From Sisyra terminalis (taxonomy: Eukaryota > Arthropoda > Insecta > Neuroptera > Sisyridae), in contig OY292277.1 in NCBI GenBank assembly GCA_958496175.1, forward strand, positions 2,542,001 to 2,606,000: a stretch of DNA of 64,000 bases, read 5' to 3'. This document shows positions 12,920-21,475 of this stretch, in pieces. The notes below the pieces were generated by a model, which was not told the DNA's origin, did not search any database, and saw nothing but the letters and a program-made list of their open reading frames with translations. Position 1 is the first letter of the stretch; every line of letters begins with the position of its first letter. The translations under genes and the position numbers were made by a program.

Positions 12920-15360
12920 TAAACGTGGTTTGTTTTGAGAAAAATTTGCACAGCATGCACAGATGGACGTCTACTTTCGATTGGCACCCTAAAAATTTTT
13001 TTTTAAATTAGGCCATTTTCGAGAAAAATCAACGATGGTTAACCCACGGTTTTTTTTGGCGAAAAATCTTTTGCCTTCGAAATCGAAATCAATTATTATA
13101 TTATCGTTCTATACATTGTAACGAACCCGAAACTGCCTTTGGTTCGAAAATCATCCCTTATATAACGTTGGTTAATGCAATTGCTGAAGAAGCCCCGTTC
13201 GTCTCGCCCTCTTAGTGGGAAGTGTTCATCCCTTAAACGGCCTGTTCAGCCCTTAAACGTGGATTGTTATGGGAAAAATTTGCACAGCATGCACAGATGG
13301 ACGTCTACTTTCGATTGGCACCCTAAAAAAAATTTTTTTTTAGTTTGGCCATTTTCGAGAAAAATCAACGATGGTTAACCCACGGTTTTTTTTGACGAAA
13401 AATCTTTTGGTTTCGAAATCGAAAAAGATTATTGTATTATCGTTCTATACATTGTAACGAACCCGAAACTGCCCTTGGTTCGAAAATCATCCCTTATATA
13501 ACGATGGTTAATGCAATTGCTGAAGAAGCCCCGGTCGTCTCTCCCTCTTAGTGGGAAGTGTTCATCCCTTAAACGGCCTGTTCAGCCCTTAAACGTGGTT
13601 TGTTTTGAGAAAAATTTGCACAGCATGCACAGATGGACGTCTACTTTCGATTGGCACCCTAAAAATTTTTTTTTAAATTAGGCCATTTTCGAGAAAAATC
13701 AACGATGGTTAACCCACGGTTTTTTTTGGCGAAAAATCTTTTGCCTTCGAAATCGAAATCAATTATTATATTATCGTTCTATACATTGTAACGAACCCGA
13801 AACTGCCTTTGGTTCGAAAATCATCCCTTATATAACGTTGGTTAATGCAATTGCTGAAGAAGCCCCGTTCGTCTCGCCCTCTTAGTGGGAAGTGTTCATC
13901 CCTTAAACGGCCTGTTCAGCCCTTAAACGTGGTTTGTTTTGAGAAAAATTTGCACAGCATGCACAGATGGACGTCTACTTTCGATTGGCACCCTAAAAAT
14001 TTTTTTTTAAATTAGGCCATTTTCGAGAAAAATCAACGATGGTTAACCCACGGTTTTTTTTGGCGAAAAATCTTTTGGTTTCGAAATCGAAAAAGATTAT
14101 TGTATTATCGTTCTATACATTGTAACGAACCCGAAACTGCCCTTGGTTCGAAAATCATCCCTTATATAACGATGGTTAATGCAATTGCTGAAGAAGCCCC
14201 GTTCGTCTCTCCCTCTTAGTGGGAAGTGTTCATCCCTTAAACGGCCTGTTCAGCCCTTAAACGAGGTTTGTTTTGAGAAAAATTTGCACAGCATGCACAG
14301 ATGGACGTCTACTTTCGATTGGCACCCTAAAAAATTTTTTTTTTATTTTGGCCATTTTCGAGAAAAATCAACGATGGTTAACCCACGGTTTTTTTTGACG
14401 AAAAATCTTTTGGTTTCGAAATCGAAAAAGATTATTGTATTATCGTTCTATACATTGTAACGAACCCGAAACTGCCCTTGGTTCGAAAATCATCCCTTAT
14501 ATAACGATGGTTAATGCAATTGCTGAAGAAGCCCCGTTCGTCTCTCCCTCTTAGTGGGAAGTGTTCATCCCTTAAACGGCCTGTTCAGCCCTTAAACGTG
14601 GTTTGTTTTGAGAAAAATTTGCACAGCATGCACAGATGGACGTCTACTTTCGATTGGCACCCTAAAAATTTTTTTTTAAATTAGGCCATTTTCGAGAAAA
14701 ATCAACGATGGTTAACCCACGGTTTTTTTTGGCGAAAAATCTTTTGCCTTCGAAATCGAAATCAATTATTATATTATCGTTCTATACATTGTAACGAACC
14801 CGAAACTGCCTTTGGTTCGAAAATCATCCCTTATATAACGTTGGTTAATGCAATTGCTGAAGAAGCCCCGTTCGTCTCGCCCTCTTAGTGGGAAGTGTTC
14901 ATCCCTTAAACGGCCTGTTCAGCCCTTAAACGTGGATTGTTATGGGAAAAATTTGCACAGCATGCACAGATGGACGTCTACTTTCGATTGGCACCCTAAA
15001 AAAAATTTTTTTTTAGTTTGGCCATTTTCGAGAAAAATCAACGATGGTTAACCCACGGTTTTTTTTGACGAAAAATCTTTTGGTTTCGAAATCGAAAAAG
15101 ATTATTGTATTATCGTTCTATACATTGTAACGAACCCGAAACTGCCCTTGGTTCGAAAATCATCCCTTATATAACGATGGTTAATGCAATTGCTGAAGAA
15201 GCCCCGTTCGTCTCTCCCTCTTAGTGGGAAGTGTTCATCCCTTAAACGGCCTGTTCAGCCCTTAAACGTGGTTTGTTTTGAGAAAAATTTGCACAGCATG
15301 CACAGATGGACGTCTACTTTCGATTGGCACCCTAAAATTTTTTTTTTAAATTAGGCCATT
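12920..15360. repeat. Five-monomer (~1,673-bp) higher-order repeat, second copy incomplete
   Basis: The monomer with CGTGGATTGTTATGGG and TATAACGTTGG near 13160-13275 recurs near 14833-14948, an offset of 1,673 bp (five monomers minus 2 bp). The following GACG-type monomers with ACTGCCCTTGG also recur at that offset. Block limits are approximate. Confidence 0.65.
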
Positions 15361-15840
15361 TTCGAGAAAAATCAACGATGGTTAACCCACGGTTTTTTTT
15401 GGCGAAAAATCTTTTGCCTTCGAAATCGAAATCAATTATTATATTATCGTTCTATACATTGTAACGAACCCGAAACTGCCTTTGGTTCGAAAATCATCCC
15501 TAATATAACGATGGTTAATGGAGTTGCTGAAGAAGCCCCGTTCGTCTCTCCCTCTTAGTGGGAAGGGTTCATCCCTTAAACGGCCTGTTCAGCCCTTAAA
15601 CGTGGTTTGTTTTGGGAAAAATTTGCACAGCATGCACAGATGGACGTCTACTTTCGATTGGCACCCTAAAAAAAAAATTTTTTTAATTTGGTCATTTTCG
15701 AGAAAAATCAACGATGGTTAACCCACGGTTTTTTTTGGCGAAAAGTCTTTTGCCTTCGAAATCGAAAAAGATTATTGTATTATCGTTCTATACATTCTAA
15801 CGAACCCGAAACTGCCCTTGGTTTGAAAATCATCCCTTAT

Positions 15841-16135
15841 TCCACCACGTTATAAGCCTTTGTAGTTTGGATGGGGTTGACGATTTCTTCTTCGACTTTG
15901 ATGGTCGATTTCAACCCTTAAAAGCGGTTTGTTTGGGGAAAAATTTGCACAGCATGTACAGATGGACTTAGACTTTCGATTGGCACCCTAAAACAGAAAT
16001 TTTCAAATTTGATCATTTTCGAGAAAAATCAACGATGGTTAACCCACGGTTTTTTTTGACGAAAAATCATTTGGTTTCGAAATCGAAAAAGGTTGTTATA
16101 TTATCGTTTATTTTTTTTTACGAACTTTAAATTAT
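15841..16135 (+). repeat. Diverged edge monomer of the 335-bp satellite
   Basis: After 15840 homology breaks into about 85 bp of unrelated sequence ending CGATTTCAACCCTTAAAAG. Satellite sequence then resumes (GGAAAAATTTGCACAGCATG, AATCAACGATGGTTAACCC) with many substitutions until about 16130. The unrelated block replaces the segment that in the main array runs from CAATTGCTGAAGAAG to the CCCTTAAACG repeat. It resembles the block in the second edge copy at 16590-16660. Confidence 0.8.
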
Positions 16136-16524
16136 CAAAATATTTAATTTTTGAATCTTCGTGCGCAATATTGTGACCGTAAGGTAGCTCTCTCTATGTC
16201 AAATGAAAATGAGTGAACTAAAAGCTTCAGCTATATTCCGCACAGATGGCGGTATGTGTTTAGCTAGGATACAAACTTCAAAATGTCATCAAAATTTAAA
16301 AAATAACCAAACAATTGTTCAGAGAAAGTCGCAAAAGTATGTACCGAAAATTGGGATGGCAATTTTGTAATTCTTTCGAAAGGCATGATAAGAAATTAAC
16401 ATTTTAAATTTAAATTTGCGAACTTACTTTAATATCAACGATAATCTCGATGTTCAATGGTTAAACAATTCTTGGTTATCCGTGTAAGAATGTTCTTTGA
16501 CACGAAATGGAAATATATTGCAAT
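16136..16524. other. Non-repetitive AT-rich spacer between edge monomers
   Basis: No open reading frame of note, no tandem repeat and no satellite similarity. It separates two diverged satellite pieces, so it is either an insertion or ordinary flanking DNA. Confidence 0.5.
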
Positions 16525-16775
16525 ATTTTCGTTTAATGTATTGTAATGAACCCGAAACTGCCCTTGGTTCGAAAATCATCCCTTATATAACGATATTACA
16601 TGCGATTGAAGTTTAGATGGCTTTTATAGTTTCTTCTGGCACTTTGATGGGCGATTTCAACCCTTAAACGTGGTTTGTTTTGGGAAAAATTTGCACAGAA
16701 TGTACAGATGTGCAAATCGAAAATTTCAACACTTTCGTGATAAACCAAGGATGGTTAACCTACGGTTTTTTTGAT
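16525..16775 (+). repeat. Second diverged satellite fragment
   Basis: It begins with ATTGTAATGAACCCGAAACT and keeps TTCGAAAATCATCCC and TATATAACGAT. It then carries the alternative block (TAGTTTCTTCTGGCACTTTG, GCGATTTCAACCC) before CTTAAACGTGGTTTG and GGAAAAATTTGCACAGAATG, and fades after GATGGTTAACCTACGG. It shares the alternative block with the piece at 15841. Confidence 0.8.
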
Positions 16776-17555
16776 ATAAAATATATTTCTTTCGAATGCG
16801 GAATGTTTTGTAATATTGAAAATACATGCACAGCATGTTTGGGTGAACTTATGTTTGGTAATTGATGGCAATACAAAAAGCGACTCTAAAGGATTTTGAT
16901 CGTTTTCACGGAAAATCGTTGTAACAACTAACAGTGGGACGTTGAGCTTCTGAACATAAGTTCTCTAAAGTTTTGAATAGTCTTCCAAAGTTCAATTTAC
17001 TGCTTGCTCTTTAGTTTCCGGTAGAGTTCATTTTTAATTGTACCTACTAAGTGTAAATGCAAATTTTGATATAAAAAGTAAAGCTATGTCGAGATTAGAA
17101 ATTCGATATGTTAAACAGAAAATGTATTTATTATTATTACTTTTTTTCAGTTGCAGAAGTTGGTATGAAGCAGTCAGCGTATACCGGACAGTAGCGAAAT
17201 ATTTGAATTTGAAGCTTAACTGGGGACAACCCAATCTGGTCTGATGATTGTGGAATAATTTCGTAATAGCTTTCACAAAGTTCTATTACTCTGGTTACAT
17301 TATTTTTGGTCAATGTTAAGCAATTCTCAACAATCGAGTATGGTTCTAGTTAATTAACAAATAGTTGGAACTCAGATTTGGTTGAAAGTTTAAAAGTTCT
17401 CAAAAAAAGCATACTGAAGTTTTATTATATGAAATATGTTGTACTTGATTTGAAGATGATAATAATTAAAGTACTTACTATTTCCTAAGAATTGAGTTTT
17501 AATTCATGTGGATTTATGCCATAGCTTAAATTTTAAACCATTTAGCAATATTTAA
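16776..17555. other. Unclassified AT-rich DNA right of the satellite
   Basis: No recognisable gene. A T-rich tract followed by CAG at about 17149-17151 precedes an open stretch ending in TGA at 17244 that would read CRSWYEAVSVYRTVAKYLNL and ten more residues. This could be a decayed last exon, but I do not recognise it and no upstream exon is evident. Confidence 0.35.
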
Positions 17556-17563
17556 ATTTAAAT

Positions 17564-20011
17564 AATTGTTTTGACGTAAATGGAATTGGCGCATAGAATT
17601 TTTTTGAAATCATACACCTGGTTCCATCTAGAGGAAATAAGCTTAACTGTTTGTAACCGAACGGTTCCGAAGGGGTACTTCGGAAGAGCTCGGAAATTCA
17701 AATTTGACCGGCAATTAGGATATTTTAAGGGTGGTTTGCCCCTTTTATTTTATAGAATCCGATTATGATTGGGGTATAAATTGAAAGCTTATGAGTTATT
17801 CTATCGATTGATATCATAAAGTTACCAATATCTCCAAGCAATTAGTTTGAAAATTGATTTTCCCATATCGACTGTTGGCCTTAATAAAATGTTATTTAAA
17901 TCATGTGATTTTGCGTAAAAAGTAATTAAAAACATTACGCTTATATAAAATTGATGGTGTACAGCTAAATTTGGCATTTAAATGCCGATTAAAAGTCTAC
18001 TTTTCGAGAAATAAGTGTCTAAAGCGGGTCTGTCATTATCTTCATTTAGGGCCAAAATTATCTTTATTTCTTCACTCCTATCACTATAAATCGATCAATT
18101 ATTAGTAAAGAATTCAAAATATAACATTTTTTCCACTCGAACATCATTTAAAATTGTATTTTAACCAATTTAAATTTCCATGTTTAGCTACTGTCAAAGT
18201 TGTTTATGTCTTGCTTTATATGCAACCCGGTGAGCATCAATAAAACAAAATTCGACGATTTGCCTATTTTGAACATGTCAATATTCAGTACTCTAACTCA
18301 AATTTCAGACATTTAAGGGTGATTTTCTTTATGTCCAATAATGATTGGGGTGTCAATTGAAAGCTAATAAATTACTCTATTGATTTATCAATAAAAAATA
18401 ACCAATATGTTAAAACTATGACATTAAAATTTGATTTTTCGTAGGCAACTATTTCCCTTTCTGACATTTAAGGGTGGTTTGCCCCCCTTATTAAATTGAA
18501 TTCGATTATGATTGGGATATCAATTGAAAGCTATTGAATTATTCTATCGATTGATATCAAAAAAATGCCAATATCTTCAAGCAGTTACTTGAAAATTTGA
18601 TTTTCCCTAGGTGACTCTTGACCAATTATAAAATTGTACTGAAATCATGTAATTTCACGTTAAAAGTAATTAAAAGTATTACTGTCAATCAAAATAAATG
18701 ATATACAGCTAAATTTGACACTTAAATTGTGCTTAAAGCTCTACTTTTTGAGAAATGAGCGTTTAAAGAGACCTAAAGAGTCACTTAGGGAAAATCAAAT
18801 TTTCAAGTACCCGCTTGGAAATATTGGTAATTTTTTGATATCATTCGATAGAATAATTCAATAGCTTTCAATTGATATCCCAATCATATTCGGATTCAAT
18901 TTAATAAGGGGGGCAAATCACCCTTAAATGTCAGAAAGGGAAGTAGTTGCCTACGGAAAATCAAATTTTAATGTCATAGTTTAAACATATTGGTTGTTTT
19001 TTTTGATAAATCAATAGAGTAATTTATTAGCTTTCAATTGACACCCCAATCATTATTGGACATAAAGAAAATCACCCTTAAATGTCTGAAATTTGAGTTA
19101 GAGTACTGAATATTGACATGTTCAAAATAGGCAAATCGTCGAATTTTGTTTTATTGATGCTCACCGGGTTGCCTATAAACCACAACATAAACAACTTTGA
19201 CAGTAGCTAAACATGGAAATTTAAATTGGTTAAAATACAATTTTAAATGATGTTCGAGTGGAACAAATGTTATATTTTGAATTCTTTACTAATAATTGAT
19301 CGATTTATAGTGATAGGAGTGAAGAAATAAAGATATTTTTGACCCTAAACTAAGATAATGACAGACCCGGTTTAGACGCTTATTTCTCGAAAAGTAGACC
19401 TTTAATCAGCATTTAAGTGCCAAATTTAGCTGTAAACCATCAATTTTATATAAGCGTAATGTTTTTAATTACTTTTCACGCGAAATCACATGATTTAAAT
19501 AACATTTTATTAAGGCCAAGAGTCGATTTGGGAAAATCAATTTTCAAGAGAATTGCTTGGAGATATTGGTAACTTTATGATATCAATCGATAGAATAACT
19601 CATCAGCTTTCAATTTATACCCCAATCATAATCGGATTCAATAAAATAAGGGGGGCAAAGCACCCTTAAAATTTTCTAATTGCCGGCCAAATTTGAATTT
19701 CCGAGCTCTTCCGAACGCACCCTTTCGGAACCGTTCGGTTGCAAAAAGTTGAACTTATTTCCTCTAGATGGCACAAGGTGTATGATTTTTGTTGATTTTT
19801 GTGGCGGTTCAGTCGACCCGCCAATTACAAAATGAACGAGGATCAAAGGACTCGAGGCTGCACTAGGCAATAATGCTACATAAAGAAGACAGATAAAATA
19901 ATAATTAATTAATAAATATAGTGATCTACAAAACAAATGGTAGAGAGAGCACCCGAATCTCTGCATTTCTAAAAAATTCTATGCGCCAATTCCATTTACG
20001 TCAAAACAATT
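17564..20011. mobile_element. 2.4-kb foldback (long inverted repeat) element
   Basis: The left arm begins AATTGTTTTGACGTAAATGG at 17564. The right arm ends with its complement at 20011, and similarity continues inward for about 1.1 kb to a short centre near 18620-18775. Both ends are bordered by ATTTAAAT (17556-17563 and 20012-20019). This could be an 8-bp target duplication, but the octamer is its own reverse complement, so it could also belong to the termini. Each arm contains repeated modules, with AAGGGTGGTTTGCCCC and GATTATGATTGGGGTAT followed by CTATCGATTGATATCA. No transposase is visible, so it is a non-autonomous element. Confidence 0.88.
19790..19973. mobile_element. About 180-bp insertion in the right foldback arm
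   Basis: The left arm runs uninterrupted from the ATAGAATTTTTTTGAAATCA region. The right arm is split between GGTGTATGATTTTT and AAAAAATTCTATGCGCC by about 180 bp of less AT-rich sequence (GGCGGTTCAGTCGACCCG, GGACTCGAGGCTGCAC). It has no partner in the left arm, so it was inserted after the palindrome formed or was lost from the left. No clear target duplication is visible and its origin is unknown. Confidence 0.7.
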
Positions 20012-20059
20012 ATTTAAATGTAGATACTGCTGAGTGCTTTAAAATTTAAGCTTTTGCGA

Positions 20060-20590
20060 AAATGTCTTCAAAACTTAAGTTCGCCCAAGGTAAAAGCAAC
20101 AGTTTTTGCATTTGCTTTATTTAATTTGGTGTTTTCACGGTCCTTTGATTTACGAGGTACACCACGAGGAGGCCTGCTACATTTGTACCCTCGCAAATTG
20201 AAAAAAAACGAAATCTGTAAAAGAAATATGCATTGAGAAACAAGAAGGGTTGAAGAAAAGTTGATTAATTTACTCACGTGACTTTTAAAACCCGCGCAAT
20301 CGGAGGGATGCTTGGTACCTTATTACAAAGTGAACAGAACCATGTTTAACCATTGTTGCCTTGTCTTCTTATAATATGGCAAGGATGATTGCAATAATGC
20401 CACTATCGCACATTTTAATAAGTCCTCTCCGGACATACCACATGAGGATATCCCATTGATTGCTAAAAATTTCTTCTAGTGACCGCCAGTTAAAATTTTC
20501 TTCGACCCATTATCCAATAAAATATTTGGATCGGCAATGAATTCTCGATAAAACAATCGTAAGCACTATAAAGAAAAAGAAATTAAACGA
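20060..20590 (-). pseudogene. Decayed coding fragment, possibly a transposase
   Basis: Read on the minus strand, 20590-20280 gives peptide-like pieces (NWRSLEEIFSNQWDILMWYV, then TMVKHGSVHF, then PSDCAGFKSH) interrupted by stops and frame changes. A good donor (CAC|GTGAGT) lies near 20277. A good acceptor (TTTTACAG) near 20216-20223 opens a frame containing NLRGYKCSRPPRGVPRKSKD that ends at a stop at 20068. The pieces look like spliced coding sequence that has decayed. The Cys-containing N-terminal pattern resembles zinc-ribbon leaders of Merlin/ISXO2-type transposases, but that assignment is a guess. A host-gene pseudogene is equally possible. Confidence 0.4.
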
Positions 20591-20913
20591 CTTTTTCAGA
20601 ACATTGTAATCATTATCGCATTTATTCCTAAGACATAACGTAGAGCATTTTTTTATGATGCATTTTAAACATTGAGGTAAGCAAATGTAAGGAATTTATA
20701 AAAATACAAGAAAAAAACTTTCATGGTTTTATTAACGACACAATAAAGGTTTAAGCTATTAGTATAATCGATTTTAATAATTTTTTTTATAAATAAATTA
20801 TGTTGATCTTCACCACTTTGCCCCGTATAGAAATGGAGAGAAAAAAAAAAGAAATATTTTATATTACATATACAGATGATAAAATTCAGATCTCAACTTT
20901 TATTTTTTTAAAT
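20591..20913. other. AT-rich intergenic DNA
   Basis: Low-complexity A- and T-rich sequence. I see no gene, tandem repeat or terminal repeats. Confidence 0.5.
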
Positions 20914-21169
20914 AAGAAGACAATTTTTTTTTTATTTATTTATTGAATTTAAATTGAAAATACTTTGTATACAATATATAAAATATATTGCAGTCCAATT
21001 TATTAACATAAACTTGAACAGAAGTTCAAACAAAAAAAAATTTCGTGACGTATTGCCCAGATACGTATTTTGATTGCCAAGCAATCTTCATCAGTGGTCA
21101 TCAAGTAGTTTGGATCACTCCGTAACTGTGATGATTCACAAAGCAGTTACGGAGTGATCCAAACTACTT

Positions 21170-21220
21170 GATGACCACTGATGAAGATTGCTTGGCAATC
21201 GAAATACGTATCTGGGCAAT
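21170..21220 (+). ncRNA. Hammerhead-ribozyme-like motif 1
   Basis: CTGATGA at 21178-21184 is followed by a perfect 6-bp stem II (GATTGC/GCAATC, loop TTG) and GAAA at 21201-21204. A palindromic ATACGTAT comes next as a minimal stem III, and then C at 21212, the expected cleavage position. Flanks GATGACCA and TGGGCAAT pair as stem I with internal mismatches. One extra A sits between the CTGATGA box and stem II. The inverted copy in the left arm has the GAAA guanine changed to A, so it is probably inactive. Order and strand geometry match a type I hammerhead. Confidence 0.5.
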
Positions 21221-21371
21221 ACGCCACGAAATTTTTTTTTGTTTGAACTTCTGTTCAAGTTTATGTTAATAAATTGGACTGCAATATATTTTATATATTG
21301 TATACACAGTATAACTGTTCAAAGTCAGCGAAAAAATCTTATTTTGATGAAAATACTTTATTTTTGTGAAT

Positions 21372-21418
21372 CAAGAAGCCTGATGAAGTTACGATAAGTA
21401 ACGAAACGTAGCTAATTG
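21372..21418 (+). ncRNA. Hammerhead-ribozyme-like motif 2
   Basis: CTGATGA at 21380-21386 is followed by stem II GTTAC/GTAAC (loop GATAA) and GAAAC at 21403-21407. ACGT can form a two-base-pair palindromic stem III and A21410 is the potential cleavage base. Flanks CAAGAAGC (21372-21379) and GCTAATTG (21411-21418) pair as 3 bp, a 2x2 internal loop, then 3 bp, which is strong support for a type I stem I. The same extra A precedes stem II as in motif 1. The sequence differs from motif 1 while the architecture is conserved. Confidence 0.55.
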
Positions 21419-21475
21419 ATTAATAAAAATATTAAATAAAAAACGCGATCTTAAAAAACCTGAATTGTCTTCTTA

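Larger units (their letters stand above)
1..15840. repeat. 335-bp satellite DNA array (about 47 monomers)
   Basis: A 335-bp unit repeats head to tail from the window edge to about 15840, so the left end is open. Landmarks in each unit are GCACAGCATGCACAGATGG, an A-run/T-run junction, ACGATGGTTAACCCACGG, CGAACCCGAAACTGCC and a short internal direct repeat of CCCTTAAACG. Spacing between equivalent positions is almost always 335 bp (for example 228, 563, 898, 1233), with occasional 334 or 336. Monomers fall into subfamilies by diagnostic blocks, such as GGCGAAAAATCTTTTGCC versus GACGAAAAATCTTTTGG, and A8T8 versus AAAACATTTT at the homopolymer junction; the GACG type is commoner to the right. Open frames of about 93 codons recur because the monomer is homogenised. 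335 is not a multiple of 3 and I see no promoter or codon signature, so I treat the array as non-coding, probably heterochromatic or pericentromeric (inference). Confidence 0.97.
20914..21475 (+). mobile_element. Palindromic Penelope-like retroelement remnant
   Basis: Two head-to-head arms, nearly identical for about 155 bp each, meet at a centre near 21127 (CTGTGATGATTCACAAAGCAG). They extend out to GTATACAATATATAAAATAT at 20968 and its complement ending near 21306. The right side continues through a second motif block to GAATTGTCTTCTT at about 21475, and the left starts with the complementary AAGAAGACAATT at 20914. CTGATGA-hairpin-GAAA motifs plus an inverted terminal arrangement are typical of Penelope-like elements, whose pseudo-LTRs carry hammerhead ribozymes. 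No reverse transcriptase frame is present here. Family assignment rests on structure only. A related fragment lies at 60724-60885. Confidence 0.6.

Noticed and set aside
1..15840. CENP-B-box-like motif in the satellite monomer
   Set aside because: I compared each TTCG occurrence with NTTCGNNNNANNCGGGN and none keeps the CGGG half.
1..15840. Hammerhead motif in the satellite (GCTGAAGAAG and CCCGAAAC)
   Set aside because: The CTGAAGA and GAAAC boxes are about 70 bp apart in the wrong order and no stem II joins them.
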